A stretch of 64,000 nucleotides of DNA from positions 35,899 through 99,898 of the forward strand of contig JABURP010000022.1 in assembly GCA_014762645.1 (NCBI GenBank). The letters run 5' to 3'. Below, in pieces: positions 18,608 through 27,779 of this stretch. The DNA is from Crocinitomicaceae bacterium. GTDB taxonomy: Bacteria > Bacteroidota > Bacteroidia > Flavobacteriales_D > Crocinitomicaceae. The notes under the pieces are model-generated. The model worked only from the letters and a program-made list of their open reading frames with translations. It was not told the DNA's origin and did no database searches. Every line of letters begins with the position of its first letter. Within the stretch, counting starts at the first letter, position 1. The translations under genes and the position numbers were made by a program.

Positions 18608-19228
18608 TTACTGGGCAACAATTGTTGCATTAAATCCAATCTTTGGATCATGCCAATCAGCTTCTGGTTTCTCTTCACGCTCATTAGCATAGAAAGGAAG
18701 TTGTACCATATTTACTGTAAAATCTCCAACTTCAACTTTTCCTTCAGAAAGAGTCACAGGAGCTTCAACATCCATTTCAAGACCAACTACATTAAGTTTA
18801 CCAGTAATCATCCCATCCGAATGATCAATAAATGTAAACGAAGACGTTCCATACTGATTAAGGTCAAAAAAGTCTGGTGATGAAAGGTGACTTTGTAGTT
18901 TTTCTCCTCCTGCTTCATCTTCTACGACAAAAGAATTCATGTTTATCGTTAAAGAAGCGCTGGTAATCTCATCTCCTTGAACGGAATAAGAACCATTTAA
19001 AACTTTAACTGAACCATGGTGAGCTTTCTCACCTTCTTCCATACTGTACCAATTGATAATTGAAGCCGCAGTGTCTACGTCATACTCCACTACTTCAGCT
19101 TGTTCTGTTGCCGTTGAATCTTCAGATGTTTCATCCGTTGACTCCTCTTCAGCTCCACCACATGAAGCCATAGCAAACATCATTGTAAAGATGCTCGCTC
19201 CATAAATTATGATCTTTTTCATTGTCAT
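18608..19228 (-). CDS. YceI-family lipoprotein
   Basis: The 206-residue protein has a lipoprotein signal (lipobox MASC followed by GG, Cys at about 23) and an acidic Glu/Asp/Thr/Ser-rich linker (about 26-46). A YceI beta-barrel domain fills the rest, with ASLTINMNSFVV, LQSHLSSPDFFDLNQY and VGLEMDVEAPV typical of the family. YceI proteins bind long isoprenoid or lipid-like molecules inside a lipocalin-shaped barrel. Being lipid-anchored, it would face the periplasm or surface. Start MTMKK at 19228 has an alternative at 19222. TAGATTTG at 19248-19255 (minus strand) is a good -7 element. The polyprenyl and UppP genes nearby make an isoprenoid ligand plausible, which is inference. Confidence 0.9.
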   Translation of the reverse strand: MTMKKIIIYGASIFTMMFAMASCGGAEEESTDETSEDSTATEQAEVVEYDVDTAASIINWYSMEEGEKAHHGSVKVLNGSYSVQGDEITSASLTINMNSFVVEDEAGGEKLQSHLSSPDFFDLNQYGTSSFTFIDHSDGMITGKLNVVGLEMDVEAPVTLSEGKVEVGDFTVNMVQLPFYANEREEKPEADWHDPKIGFNATIVAQ

Positions 19229-19247
19229 TTCTTTTTTAATTCGACTA

Positions 19248-19255
19248 CAAATCTA
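19248..19255 (-). promoter_or_regulatory. -7 promoter element for the YceI gene
   Basis: Reads TAGATTTG on the minus strand, matching TAnnTTTG, 20 bp before the start codon. No -33 TTG was found at normal spacing. Confidence 0.4.
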
Positions 19256-19329
19256 AAAAAACCCTAAAAGAACGCATATATGTTTAAACAAATATTTTAC
19301 AAAAAAGTTTTTATAACTACTTTTAGCCC

Positions 19330-20211
19330 ATGTCAAAAATTCGGCAGAACCGCAAAGGAATCCAAACAGCCTATATATCTACGATCATAGGAATTGTGAT
19401 GGTCCTTTTTATTGTAGGAGTTGTTTCCTGGTTTGGTCTTGGTCTAAATCATGTTAAGAACGCTAAAGTTGAAAGCTATGAGATAGAGATATTCTTTAAC
19501 GAATCGGTGAATGATCTTGAACTAGGGCTTATTGAAACCGAAGTGGCCAATAAAGAATATACCTCCGGTGCATTTTCGCGAACATCAGACGAAGCATTGA
19601 AAATTTTAACCGAAGATGTTGACCCGGATATAGATCTGACTGTAATTGATGGCGAAAATCCAATCGATCAGCATATTATCATGACGCTTAAGAAAGAATA
19701 CTTTACGCTGGAGGATATGGAAGAGATCGAAAAAGAGCTAATGACGGAATATCAAGGTCAAATCAAAGAAGTGAGTTATGATCCGGAAATTTTTGAAGAC
19801 TATAATGTCAACCTAAAAAAACTCATCTACTTTGTTTTACTCATTGCCTTTATGCTCCTCTTTATAGCAATTGGAATGATCAATAACACGATTCGTCTGG
19901 CCTTATTCTCGAAAAGATTCTTAATTAAAACCATGCAACTGGTTGGTGCAACTCCAAAATTTATCCGTCGTCCATTTATGCTACAAGCCATTGGGCAAGG
20001 TGTAATTTCAGGACTCATTGCCGGAACCATGGTATTTGGTTTAATTGCCATCTTAGAAAAAACCAACCCTGTCTTTTTAGAAATGACAGATATGACGATT
20101 TTTCTGATCGTAATGGCGGGTATAGTGGTATTCGGTGTGTTAATCACCATGCTCTCTACCTTTTTAGCCCTGCGAAAGTACCTCAGAATGAATCTTGATA
20201 ATTTATATTAA
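19330..20211 (+). CDS. ftsX: cell division protein FtsX
   Basis: The 293-residue membrane protein has the FtsX plan: a cytoplasmic N-terminus, a first membrane segment (about 17-38), an extracytoplasmic domain of about 125 residues, and three more membrane segments near 168-187, 215-238 and 255-280. The MINNTIRLALFSKRFLIKTMQLVGAT block is diagnostic of the family. FtsX works with the ATPase FtsE to control cell-wall hydrolases at the septum. ftsE is not adjacent. It opens a same-strand series ftsX-DUF3098-uppP-truB seen across Bacteroidota, with gaps of 13 bp, 8 bp and a 1 bp overlap. A near-consensus TACTTTTA lies just before the ATG. Confidence 0.93.
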   Translation: MSKIRQNRKGIQTAYISTIIGIVMVLFIVGVVSWFGLGLNHVKNAKVESYEIEIFFNESVNDLELGLIETEVANKEYTSGAFSRTSDEALKILTEDVDPDIDLTVIDGENPIDQHIIMTLKKEYFTLEDMEEIEKELMTEYQGQIKEVSYDPEIFEDYNVNLKKLIYFVLLIAFMLLFIAIGMINNTIRLALFSKRFLIKTMQLVGATPKFIRRPFMLQAIGQGVISGLIAGTMVFGLIAILEKTNPVFLEMTDMTIFLIVMAGIVVFGVLITMLSTFLALRKYLRMNLDNLY

Positions 20212-20224
20212 TTAAATTTGACAC

Positions 20225-20458
20225 ATGAGCTCAGAAAGTAAATACGTATTTGGTAAGAAGAACATCATCATTATTGTTTCAGGTGTGCTTATTACCTTCC
20301 TTGGCTTTATTCTCATGATGGGGGGAGGATCCGAAGACCCGAATGTTTTTAACGGAGACGAACTTTTTAGTGCTAGAAGGATTACCCTTGCCCCACTTCT
20401 CGTAATTGGTGGTTATGCCATTGTAATTTTCGGGATCATGAAAAAGAATAAAGCCTAA
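20225..20458 (+). CDS. DUF3098 family small membrane protein
   Basis: The 77-residue protein has two membrane segments (about 14-32 and 53-70) separated by a short loop with the conserved GGGSEDPNVFNGDELFS sequence, where the PNxFNxxxxF pattern defines DUF3098. Function is unknown. It lies between ftsX and uppP with very short gaps, which is the usual place for this family in Bacteroidota. A role linked to cell-wall assembly is inferred from location only. Confidence 0.88.
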   Translation: MSSESKYVFGKKNIIIIVSGVLITFLGFILMMGGGSEDPNVFNGDELFSARRITLAPLLVIGGYAIVIFGIMKKNKA

Positions 20459-20466
20459 ACCTTCTT

Positions 20467-21525
20467 ATGTCAATCATAGAAGCGATTATTCTGGGAGTCA
20501 TTCAGGGATTGACTGAATTCCTTCCGGTTAGCAGCAGTGGACACCTTGAATTGGCCAAAGCCATCTTTGGAAGTGAATCAGTGGGTAAAGAAAGTATGCT
20601 GATGACAGTAGTGCTTCACTTTGCCACAGCACTTAGTACGCTTGTTGTATTCCGAAAAGAAATTTTACAAATCATAAAAGGACTTTTTCAGTTCAAATAC
20701 AATGATGAACTGAAATTTTCAATCCGCATCATTTTATCCATGATCCCTGCGGCACTTGTTGGTGTTTTATTGAAAGATGAAATCGAGTCTCTATTTGGAG
20801 GAGCCGTTTTACTGGTTGGTTTTATGCTGTTAATTACAGGTGGATTGCTGTTTTTAGCGGACAGAGCAAAGAAAACTGAGAGAGAAGTATCCTATTTTAA
20901 TTCCATACTCATTGGGATATCACAAGCCATTGCTATTCTTCCGGGCATATCAAGATCAGGAGCCACTATCTCCACTTCGGTATTATTGGGTGTAGACCGG
21001 GAAAAAGCAGCTCGTTTTTCTTTCTTGATGGTTGTGCCCTTAATCTTTGGTGCCATTTTAATGGATACTAAAGATTATCTCGACACTCGTGAACTGGAGG
21101 GTAAATCTGCAGAGGATAGAGCAACAATGATTGTGGATGATTTAAAGGAAGAAAACATCCTCAGTGAACAAGAAGCAAACAGTGTATACTCCGTTGTGTT
21201 AAACAAAGAAGTTGGATGGTCAGAATTGAAAGATGCCGGAAATCACAATACTGCTGTTCTTGAAGATAAATATGTCAGTGACTTACTTCAACTCGGTATA
21301 ACAGATGAAAAAATGGCACTTATCCTGTCCCATGATTATGGCCAGGTACGACCTGTACAGGGACCCAATATGGCAGGACTATCTGTGGGTTTCATCTGTG
21401 CCTTTATAACCGGTTTGTTTGCCTGTAAATGGATGATTGCACTGGTAAAGCGAGCACAACTTAAATATTTCTCTTATTACTGTTTTATTGTCGGTGTTGC
21501 GGCCATTATTCTTTCTGTAATCTAA
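20467..21525 (+). CDS. uppP: undecaprenyl-diphosphate phosphatase with extra soluble insert
   Basis: The membrane enzyme removes a phosphate from undecaprenyl diphosphate so that the lipid carrier can be reused for peptidoglycan and polysaccharide synthesis. Catalytic motifs are intact: EFLPVSSSGH at residues 17-26 and PGISRSGATIS near 159-169. At 352 residues it is about 80 longer than the E. coli protein (273). The excess is a single charged stretch (about residues 200-298, from DTKDYLDTRELEG to QVRPVQG) between two membrane helices, where other members have a short loop. The last two membrane segments follow normally. The stop overlaps the truB start by one base (TAATG), indicating coupled translation. 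Confidence 0.92.
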   Translation: MSIIEAIILGVIQGLTEFLPVSSSGHLELAKAIFGSESVGKESMLMTVVLHFATALSTLVVFRKEILQIIKGLFQFKYNDELKFSIRIILSMIPAALVGVLLKDEIESLFGGAVLLVGFMLLITGGLLFLADRAKKTEREVSYFNSILIGISQAIAILPGISRSGATISTSVLLGVDREKAARFSFLMVVPLIFGAILMDTKDYLDTRELEGKSAEDRATMIVDDLKEENILSEQEANSVYSVVLNKEVGWSELKDAGNHNTAVLEDKYVSDLLQLGITDEKMALILSHDYGQVRPVQGPNMAGLSVGFICAFITGLFACKWMIALVKRAQLKYFSYYCFIVGVAAIILSVI

Positions 21526-22253
21526 TGTCTGATCCTTCCAAAAAATATGATTTTAAAGGAGGAGAAGTATTGTTGGTAAATAAACCCCTTGGATGGACTT
21601 CTTTTGATGTAGTAAACAAGCTACGGTATGCAATAAAACACCGGCTCAATGTAAAAAAAATTAAAGTCGGACACGCAGGAACATTAGATCCACTTGCGGA
21701 CGGATTATTGATTATATGCACAGGTAAAAAGACAAAGAGCATTGAATCCTATATGGGTTTGGAAAAAACCTACTCTGGAATTATTCGCCTTGGTGCTAGT
21801 ACGCCTTCCTACGATCTTGAAACGGAAATAGATCAGAAATATCCCACGGAACATATAACAGCTGACCTTATTTATGATATTGCCCGGAGAATGATAGGTG
21901 AACAGGATCAGTATCCACCCGCCTTTTCTGCAAAAAAAATTAAAGGTAAAAAAGCCTACGATCTTGCGCGTAAAGGTGAAACTGTAGAACTTAAATCAAA
22001 GCGAATCACAATTAGTAATTTCGAAATAACAGAAATAGACAGATTAGATGTTCATTTCGTTATTTCTTGTTCGAAAGGCACATATATTCGCTCAATTGCT
22101 CACGATTTTGGTCAAAAATTAGATAGCGGAGCTCATCTTAAAACACTCAGAAGAGAGAATATTGGGGGCTTTAGCCTGAAAAATGCACTTGAAGTAGAAG
22201 AGTGGATTGATATAATCAAACATACAGATATTATTACTTCAGAACGGATTTAA
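21525..22253 (+). CDS. truB: tRNA pseudouridine(55) synthase
   Basis: The 242-residue enzyme makes pseudouridine 55 in the T-loop of tRNAs. It has the opening VNKPLGWTSFDVV, the catalytic GHAGTLDPLADGLL with nucleophile Asp55, the YPPAFSAKKIKGKKAYDLAR motif and CSKGTYIRSIAHDFG. The C-terminal PUA domain of longer TruB proteins is short or absent, as in other Bacteroidota. It starts on the last base of the uppP stop codon. Confidence 0.95.
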   Translation: MSDPSKKYDFKGGEVLLVNKPLGWTSFDVVNKLRYAIKHRLNVKKIKVGHAGTLDPLADGLLIICTGKKTKSIESYMGLEKTYSGIIRLGASTPSYDLETEIDQKYPTEHITADLIYDIARRMIGEQDQYPPAFSAKKIKGKKAYDLARKGETVELKSKRITISNFEITEIDRLDVHFVISCSKGTYIRSIAHDFGQKLDSGAHLKTLRRENIGGFSLKNALEVEEWIDIIKHTDIITSERI

Positions 22254-22287
22254 CCCCAAAGTCAGCATGTAATATACTCAGGAGAAT

Positions 22288-22295
22288 TATCTTTG
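22288..22295 (+). promoter_or_regulatory. -7 promoter element next to the polyprenyl synthase start
   Basis: TATCTTTG matches TAnnTTTG and ends 6 bp before the ATG at 22302, so any transcript from it would be almost leaderless. No -33 TTG at normal spacing. Confidence 0.35.
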
Positions 22296-22301
22296 TAGGT
22301 A

Positions 22302-23279
22302 ATGGTCAAGGTTAAGGACATAAAAGCCAATGTTGAGGAGGAAATGAAAGTCTTTGAAGAAAAGTTCAGAGAGTCTATGAAATCTGAGGTGGCTTTATTA
22401 GACAAAATCACCCATTACATTATCAAGCGAAAAGGAAAACAAATGCGACCCATGTTTGTTTTTCTCACTGCAAAAACGCTTAACGGAAAGGTAGAGGAAT
22501 CTACTTACACAGCAGCATCACTTATTGAGTTACTACATACTGCTACCCTTGTTCACGACGACGTCGTAGATGATGCAAATGAAAGACGTGGCTTCTTTTC
22601 AGTGAATGCACTTTGGAAAAATAAAATTGCAGTCCTGGTAGGTGATTATTTACTGTCCAGGGGATTGCTCATGTCGGTTGATAACAAAGAATTTCAATTA
22701 CTGAAGATTGTGTCGACGGCTGTAAGAGAAATGAGTGAAGGTGAGTTGCTTCAAATCGAAAAAGCCAGAAAACTGGACATTACGGAAGACATTTATTTTG
22801 ATATTATTCGTCAAAAAACTGCTTCTCTTATCGCTTCATGCTGTGCCGCTGGAGCTGCTTCTGTCAGTGATGATCCTGCTATGGTTCAAAAGATGAAACG
22901 CTTTGGAGAACTCGTAGGTCTTGCTTTTCAGATTAAAGACGACATTTTTGATTACGGAACAGATAAAAAAATTGGGAAACCGACTGGAAATGACATTCGT
23001 GAAAGAAAAATGACGCTTCCTTTGATATATGCCCTTAACACGGCTAGTAAAGCTGACCGTAAATGGCTGATCAATGTGGTTAAAAATCACAATGAAGAAC
23101 AAAAATATATTCGGAAAGCCATTAAAAAAGTAGTAGAATCCGGAGGAGTTAAGTACGCCTATAATCGAATGATGCAACTCAAAGATGAAGCATTGGAGGT
23201 AATAAGGGACATTGAAGATAATGAAGCAAAAAGAGCCTTAATTGGTCTTGTTGAGTACACAGTAAATCGAGAAAAATAA
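22302..23279 (+). CDS. long-chain polyprenyl diphosphate synthase
   Basis: The 325-residue trans-prenyltransferase has the first Asp-rich motif in LLHTATLVHDDVVDDANERRG and the second in FQIKDDIFDYGTD, which together bind Mg2+ and diphosphate. The residue five before the first Asp is Ala, a small side chain, and the preceding LHTAT sequence is typical of octaprenyl or heptaprenyl synthases. The product is therefore probably the menaquinone side chain. It follows truB by 48 bp, and the YwqK-like lipoprotein gene begins 1 bp after its stop. Compare the second synthase at 43753, which has a bulky residue at the same place. Confidence 0.92.
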   Translation: MVKVKDIKANVEEEMKVFEEKFRESMKSEVALLDKITHYIIKRKGKQMRPMFVFLTAKTLNGKVEESTYTAASLIELLHTATLVHDDVVDDANERRGFFSVNALWKNKIAVLVGDYLLSRGLLMSVDNKEFQLLKIVSTAVREMSEGELLQIEKARKLDITEDIYFDIIRQKTASLIASCCAAGAASVSDDPAMVQKMKRFGELVGLAFQIKDDIFDYGTDKKIGKPTGNDIRERKMTLPLIYALNTASKADRKWLINVVKNHNEEQKYIRKAIKKVVESGGVKYAYNRMMQLKDEALEVIRDIEDNEAKRALIGLVEYTVNREK

Positions 23280-23280
23280 A

Positions 23281-23706
23281 ATGAAGTATTTCTATTTTTT
23301 ATTCATTCTTGCAATCTTAAGTTCTTGTAATGACAATGGAAACGAGTCAGAATCCGATAGTGTTGTGAGTACAGAATCACCGGACACGAGTTCTACAAAT
23401 GTCGCCCCAAATAGCGAACAAAGCGATCCCTCTAAAACTGTTGAGTACTTTCCAAATGGCCAGGTCAAAATGGAAGGAAAAATCAATGAGAACGGTAATC
23501 GCGAAGGACTTTGGATAGCATATTACGAAACCGGTGTTAAGTGGAGTGAATCCTATTATATTGATGGAAAAAGAGATGGACACTCCCTTTCGTTTTACCC
23601 GAATGGGCAGGTAAGATACGTAGGTGAATACAAAAACGATATAAAAGTCGGAACGTGGACATTCTATGACGAAGAGGGTAATCTCGTAAACGAAGAAACA
23701 TTCTAA
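23281..23706 (+). CDS. MORN/YwqK-like lipoprotein
   Basis: The 141-residue protein has a lipoprotein signal (LILSSC-like lipobox, LSSC at about 13-16). A low-complexity Ser/Asn/Asp linker follows to about residue 55, and then three MORN-variant repeats: VEYFPNGQVKMEGK, GLWIAYYETGVKWSE and HSLSFYPNGQVRYVGEY, ending KVGTWTFYDEEGNL. It is a smaller relative of the protein at 13898-14812. Function unknown. It lies 1 bp after the polyprenyl synthase and is probably co-transcribed with it. Confidence 0.8.
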   Translation: MKYFYFLFILAILSSCNDNGNESESDSVVSTESPDTSSTNVAPNSEQSDPSKTVEYFPNGQVKMEGKINENGNREGLWIAYYETGVKWSESYYIDGKRDGHSLSFYPNGQVRYVGEYKNDIKVGTWTFYDEEGNLVNEETF

Positions 23707-23900
23707 GTTTCAGCAAACTTTACCCTTAAGAATCACGTCTAAGCTATACCAAACAATAAGTACTTTATACCGTACACATTAATTAATCATCTAAACGTTT
23801 GATTTTTAGTACTTTTAAGTTTGTGCGATTTGGTAAGGTTATTGTTAGGTTGTATAAACCCTAAAGTCAGTTTTTGAAAGTTTTAGATCAGGAATTGAAT

Positions 23901-26900
23901 ATGAAACGAATTATTATTCTGATAGCGATTATTGCATCTACGCTAAGTTCATTGGCGCAGGATGAGATATGGCTACGTCCAAATCGGGGCCAGTGGCATC
24001 AGAATATTTCTTACCGTATTCAGATTCCCGGTGGTGACATGTTCCTGGAAAAAACAGGATTCACTTATGACTTTAACAATCTCCGAGAAATTTACGATCA
24101 CGCACATCACAACGGAGAAGATGGGGATACGCATTTTGAGCCAAAGGGACATGTAGTACGAACCACATTTGTTGGTGCCAATCCAGAACCGGTTTTTGAA
24201 GAACTAAATCAGGCAAGCCATTACGAAAATTATTTATTGGGAAATGACTCAACCAAATGGCGATCACGAATATATCCTTGTGGAAAGGTCAATTATCTCT
24301 CACTTTATGATGGAATCGATTTATCTATCTATGAGGCAAAATCAACGTTGAAATATGATATTCTTGTTTCTGCAGGAACCGATCCATCCTTGTTTCAAGT
24401 AGATTACGACGGCCAGGACGAACTATTCATAAATGAAAACGGTGAGCTTGTGGTCCGGACCACATTGGGAGACCTGGTTGAGGGTAAACCTGTTGCCTAT
24501 CAGATAGTAAATGGATTTAAGAAAAAGGTAGCTTGTAACTACGTATTAGAAGATAATCGCATGCATTTTGAATTCCCGGAAGGCTATGATCCTAACAATG
24601 ATCTTGTAATAGACCCGTATCTGGCATTTTCGACATTTACAGGAGCTACTTCTGACAACTGGGGTATGACTGCATGCCCAGACGTCAATAAAAATATGAT
24701 CGCAGCCGGAATTGTTTTCGGTTCGGGATATCCGCTTTCCACAGGAACCTATGATGCCTCATTTAATGGAGGGCAACTGGATATTGGGATCACAAAGTTT
24801 AATGCAACAGGTACTGCAATAATTTTCTCCACTTTTTTAGGTGGATCTGGAACAGAAACACCGCATAGTATAGTTGTAGATATATCGGATCAACTTCACA
24901 TTATGGGGGCAACATCCTCTACAGACTTTCCGGTAGGTTCCACAGGGTATCAAACGGTACACAATGGAGGACCTACAGTTCAGGTGAGTAACTCACTCAA
25001 TTTCACAGGAGGTGCTGATTTGTTTTTAGTAAGGCTTAATGGATCAGGAACCACGCTGACAGGCGGAACTTATTTCGGCGGATCGAATACAGATGGAATA
25101 GCACCAGTTGGAAACAACCTTGTTTTTAACTATGGGGATCAGATTCGGGGAGAGATAATGGTAGATAACCTGGGAAGTGTCTACATTTGCTCCACTACTC
25201 GCTCAGCAGATATTCCCATTCAAGGTGGATTTCAAACCTCACTCTCAGGCGTTCAGGATGCAATTGTCGCCAAGTTTAGCTCAAATATGACCACATTGCA
25301 CTGGAGCACCTACCTGGGTGGTTCTGATCTTGAATCCGGAAATTCAGTTCAAATAGCTTCTAATGGAGATGTTTACGTGGCTGGTGGAACAATGAGCACT
25401 AACTTTCCTGGAGTTTCATCCGGACTTAACAGTACTTACTTTGGTGGTATGGCAGATGGCTATGTTACCCGCTTTGCTGCACCAACATATGGCAGTCCTA
25501 CTTCTACCTATTTAGGAACCAATGATTACGATCAGGCATTTTTCGTTCAACTTGACCCAGACGACTTTGTTTATGTATATGGACAAACAAGAGGTTCTTA
25601 TCCCATCACTCCTGGCCATTATAACAATCCCAATAGTGGTCAATTTATCCATAAACTATCCAATAATTTGTCAACAAATGAATGGTCATCTACATTTGGG
25701 TCAAGCTCAGGAAACGAAGAACTATCACCTACCGCTTTTTTAGTCTCTGACTGCTACCATATTTATATTGCCGGCTGGGGTGGCATAACCAACACCGCTT
25801 TCCTTGCGGCTAATAGTTCAAGTAGTGGAATGCCAATTACTCCGGACGCCTATCAACCAACAACAAATGGAAACAACTTTTACCTGGCGCAATTTGATCA
25901 GGATATGATGAACTTAATGTACTCAACCTATATGGGAACTTTAACCGGAAATGGAGATCATGTAGATGGTGGAACATCACGATTTGATAAAGAAGGAGGG
26001 GTATACCATGCCGTATGCGCTGCGTGTGGTGGAAATGTCAACGGATTTCCTACAACACCCGGTGTATTTTCTCAAACGAATAATTCCAGTAATTGTAATT
26101 TGGCTGCATTTTTATTTGAGCTTTCTAAGCTTGAGGCCATAATCAGTGCTGCTCAACCAGTTGTATGTTTTCCTGACCCCGTGAACTTCATTAATGACTC
26201 GCAAAATGGTAACCAATATTTCTGGGATTTCGGTGATGGACAAACTTCCACTGCATTTCAACCTTCCCATGCCTATCAAAATCCGGGAAATTACCTTGTT
26301 ACCCTAATTGTAACTGATCTAGACGGGTGTTTTGAACCTGACACTGCTTACATAAACGTGAGCGTACAAACCGATCAACCGCAAGCAGGTGCATTAAGTG
26401 ATACAATTTGTCCGGGTGATGTGGTTGAATTATGGGTAAATGGAGGAGACACTTACAGTTGGGGGCCAGCTAATCTACTAGATGACCCAAGCAGTGCTAC
26501 TCCAGTAGCTACAATCACTACAGAAACAACCTTCACAGTAGATATTACAAGTATATGTGGAAACAGCCAACTGGACGTAACTGTATCACTCCATGATACA
26601 ACACACAGTATCAGTCCTAATACCGCAATTTGTGCTGGAGATACTACGGCCCTGTTTGCTACTGGAGGTGGAACCTATTCGTGGTCGCCAAGTGCATCTC
26701 TGGACAATCCAAATAGTGCATCACCGTTGGCGTCACCTACAACAACAACAGATTATACCTTGAACATTACAACTACAGATGGATGTAATATTGAGGCTAC
26801 TACGCAAGTTTGGGTAGATCAAGATATTCCTTTTCCAATTCTTGAAGATGAAGTATTTATATGCAAAGGAGCGAGTATAACTTTGTCAATAAGTGGAGGT

Positions 26901-27773
26901 ACATCATATCAATGGACTCCAAATTATAATATTAGTAGTTTAACTTCAAGTAACCCCGTCATTTACCCTCAAGTTGATACTATTTATTATGTAGATGCCA
27001 TTAATGCATGCGGAATTACACCTGATTCAGTAATCGTGCATGTTATTGTTGTTGAGGGAGAAGCAAACCCTGACACTACAGTGTGTAACGGCAACTCAGC
27101 TATTCTATGGGCTACGGGTGGTGTAAATTACTGGTGGTCCCCGTCAGCTCACCTTACCGGATCTACACAGGCCACCACTGTAGCGACACCACCAACAAGC
27201 ACACAGTACCAGGTTATTATTGAAGATGAACATGGTTGTCGGGATACTCAGTTTACAAATGTTTTTCTTTATCCTATTCCGAGTATTGAAGTTTCACCAG
27301 AGGTTTACGCAGTCCTGGAAGATACCATACATATTTGGGCACAAGGAGATGGTGTGATTAGTTGGGGGCCAGATTATAACATCAGCTGTTTAGATTGTAC
27401 AGATCCATTTGTTTGGCCCGAATATGAATACGTTTATACAGCTACTGTTACTGATGTGAATGGTTGTACCAACTGGGCAACCGTACCCATATATTTTGAT
27501 CCTCTTGTTTTTATTCCAAACGCTTTTACTCCAAATGGTGATGCATTTAATAATTACTTTAAAGCTGAAGCTCTTAATATCAAAGAATTTCAGATGTTGA
27601 TTTTCAACCGTTGGGGAGAGTTGATTAAAACACTAAACTCGGTAGATGAAAAATGGGATGGATCCTATAACGGGACATTGGTTCCAGATGGTGTTTATGT
27701 ATGGCAGGTTCGTTTCGTAGATCTAAGCGATACACCTCACATAATGAGAGGACATATTGTCGTATTGAAATAA
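23901..27773 (+). CDS. SBBP/beta-propeller and PKD protein with T9SS type B C-terminal domain
   Basis: Starting at the ATG at 23901 (an in-frame TTG lies upstream at 23874), the 1290-residue protein has a signal peptide (about 1-20, SSLAQ). Next comes a DUF7948-type N-terminal region (about 22-240) with the characteristic WLRPNRGQWHQNISY. A set of SBBP beta-propeller repeats follows (about 250-730), for example LGGSGTETPHSIVVD, LGGSDLESGNSVQIA and GGMADGYVTRF. A PKD domain lies near 753-823 (FWDFGDGQTS). Several Ig-like/CHU repeats with TYSWSPSASLDNP-type sequence span about 830-1195. The gliding-motility-associated type B domain covers about 1200-1290 (FIPNAFTPNGDAFNNYF, FNRWGELIKT, KWDGSYNG). 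It is a large extracellular protein of unknown ligand. No PorP/SprF gene is adjacent. Confidence 0.9.
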   Translation: MKRIIILIAIIASTLSSLAQDEIWLRPNRGQWHQNISYRIQIPGGDMFLEKTGFTYDFNNLREIYDHAHHNGEDGDTHFEPKGHVVRTTFVGANPEPVFEELNQASHYENYLLGNDSTKWRSRIYPCGKVNYLSLYDGIDLSIYEAKSTLKYDILVSAGTDPSLFQVDYDGQDELFINENGELVVRTTLGDLVEGKPVAYQIVNGFKKKVACNYVLEDNRMHFEFPEGYDPNNDLVIDPYLAFSTFTGATSDNWGMTACPDVNKNMIAAGIVFGSGYPLSTGTYDASFNGGQLDIGITKFNATGTAIIFSTFLGGSGTETPHSIVVDISDQLHIMGATSSTDFPVGSTGYQTVHNGGPTVQVSNSLNFTGGADLFLVRLNGSGTTLTGGTYFGGSNTDGIAPVGNNLVFNYGDQIRGEIMVDNLGSVYICSTTRSADIPIQGGFQTSLSGVQDAIVAKFSSNMTTLHWSTYLGGSDLESGNSVQIASNGDVYVAGGTMSTNFPGVSSGLNSTYFGGMADGYVTRFAAPTYGSPTSTYLGTNDYDQAFFVQLDPDDFVYVYGQTRGSYPITPGHYNNPNSGQFIHKLSNNLSTNEWSSTFGSSSGNEELSPTAFLVSDCYHIYIAGWGGITNTAFLAANSSSSGMPITPDAYQPTTNGNNFYLAQFDQDMMNLMYSTYMGTLTGNGDHVDGGTSRFDKEGGVYHAVCAACGGNVNGFPTTPGVFSQTNNSSNCNLAAFLFELSKLEAIISAAQPVVCFPDPVNFINDSQNGNQYFWDFGDGQTSTAFQPSHAYQNPGNYLVTLIVTDLDGCFEPDTAYINVSVQTDQPQAGALSDTICPGDVVELWVNGGDTYSWGPANLLDDPSSATPVATITTETTFTVDITSICGNSQLDVTVSLHDTTHSISPNTAICAGDTTALFATGGGTYSWSPSASLDNPNSASPLASPTTTTDYTLNITTTDGCNIEATTQVWVDQDIPFPILEDEVFICKGASITLSISGGTSYQWTPNYNISSLTSSNPVIYPQVDTIYYVDAINACGITPDSVIVHVIVVEGEANPDTTVCNGNSAILWATGGVNYWWSPSAHLTGSTQATTVATPPTSTQYQVIIEDEHGCRDTQFTNVFLYPIPSIEVSPEVYAVLEDTIHIWAQGDGVISWGPDYNISCLDCTDPFVWPEYEYVYTATVTDVNGCTNWATVPIYFDPLVFIPNAFTPNGDAFNNYFKAEALNIKEFQMLIFNRWGELIKTLNSVDEKWDGSYNGTLVPDGVYVWQVRFVDLSDTPHIMRGHIVVLK

Positions 27774-27779
27774 ATTATT

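Noticed and set aside
23874..23900. TTG start extending the 1290-residue type B protein
   Set aside because: It would place nine residues before a clean signal peptide. The ATG at 23901 starts directly with it.
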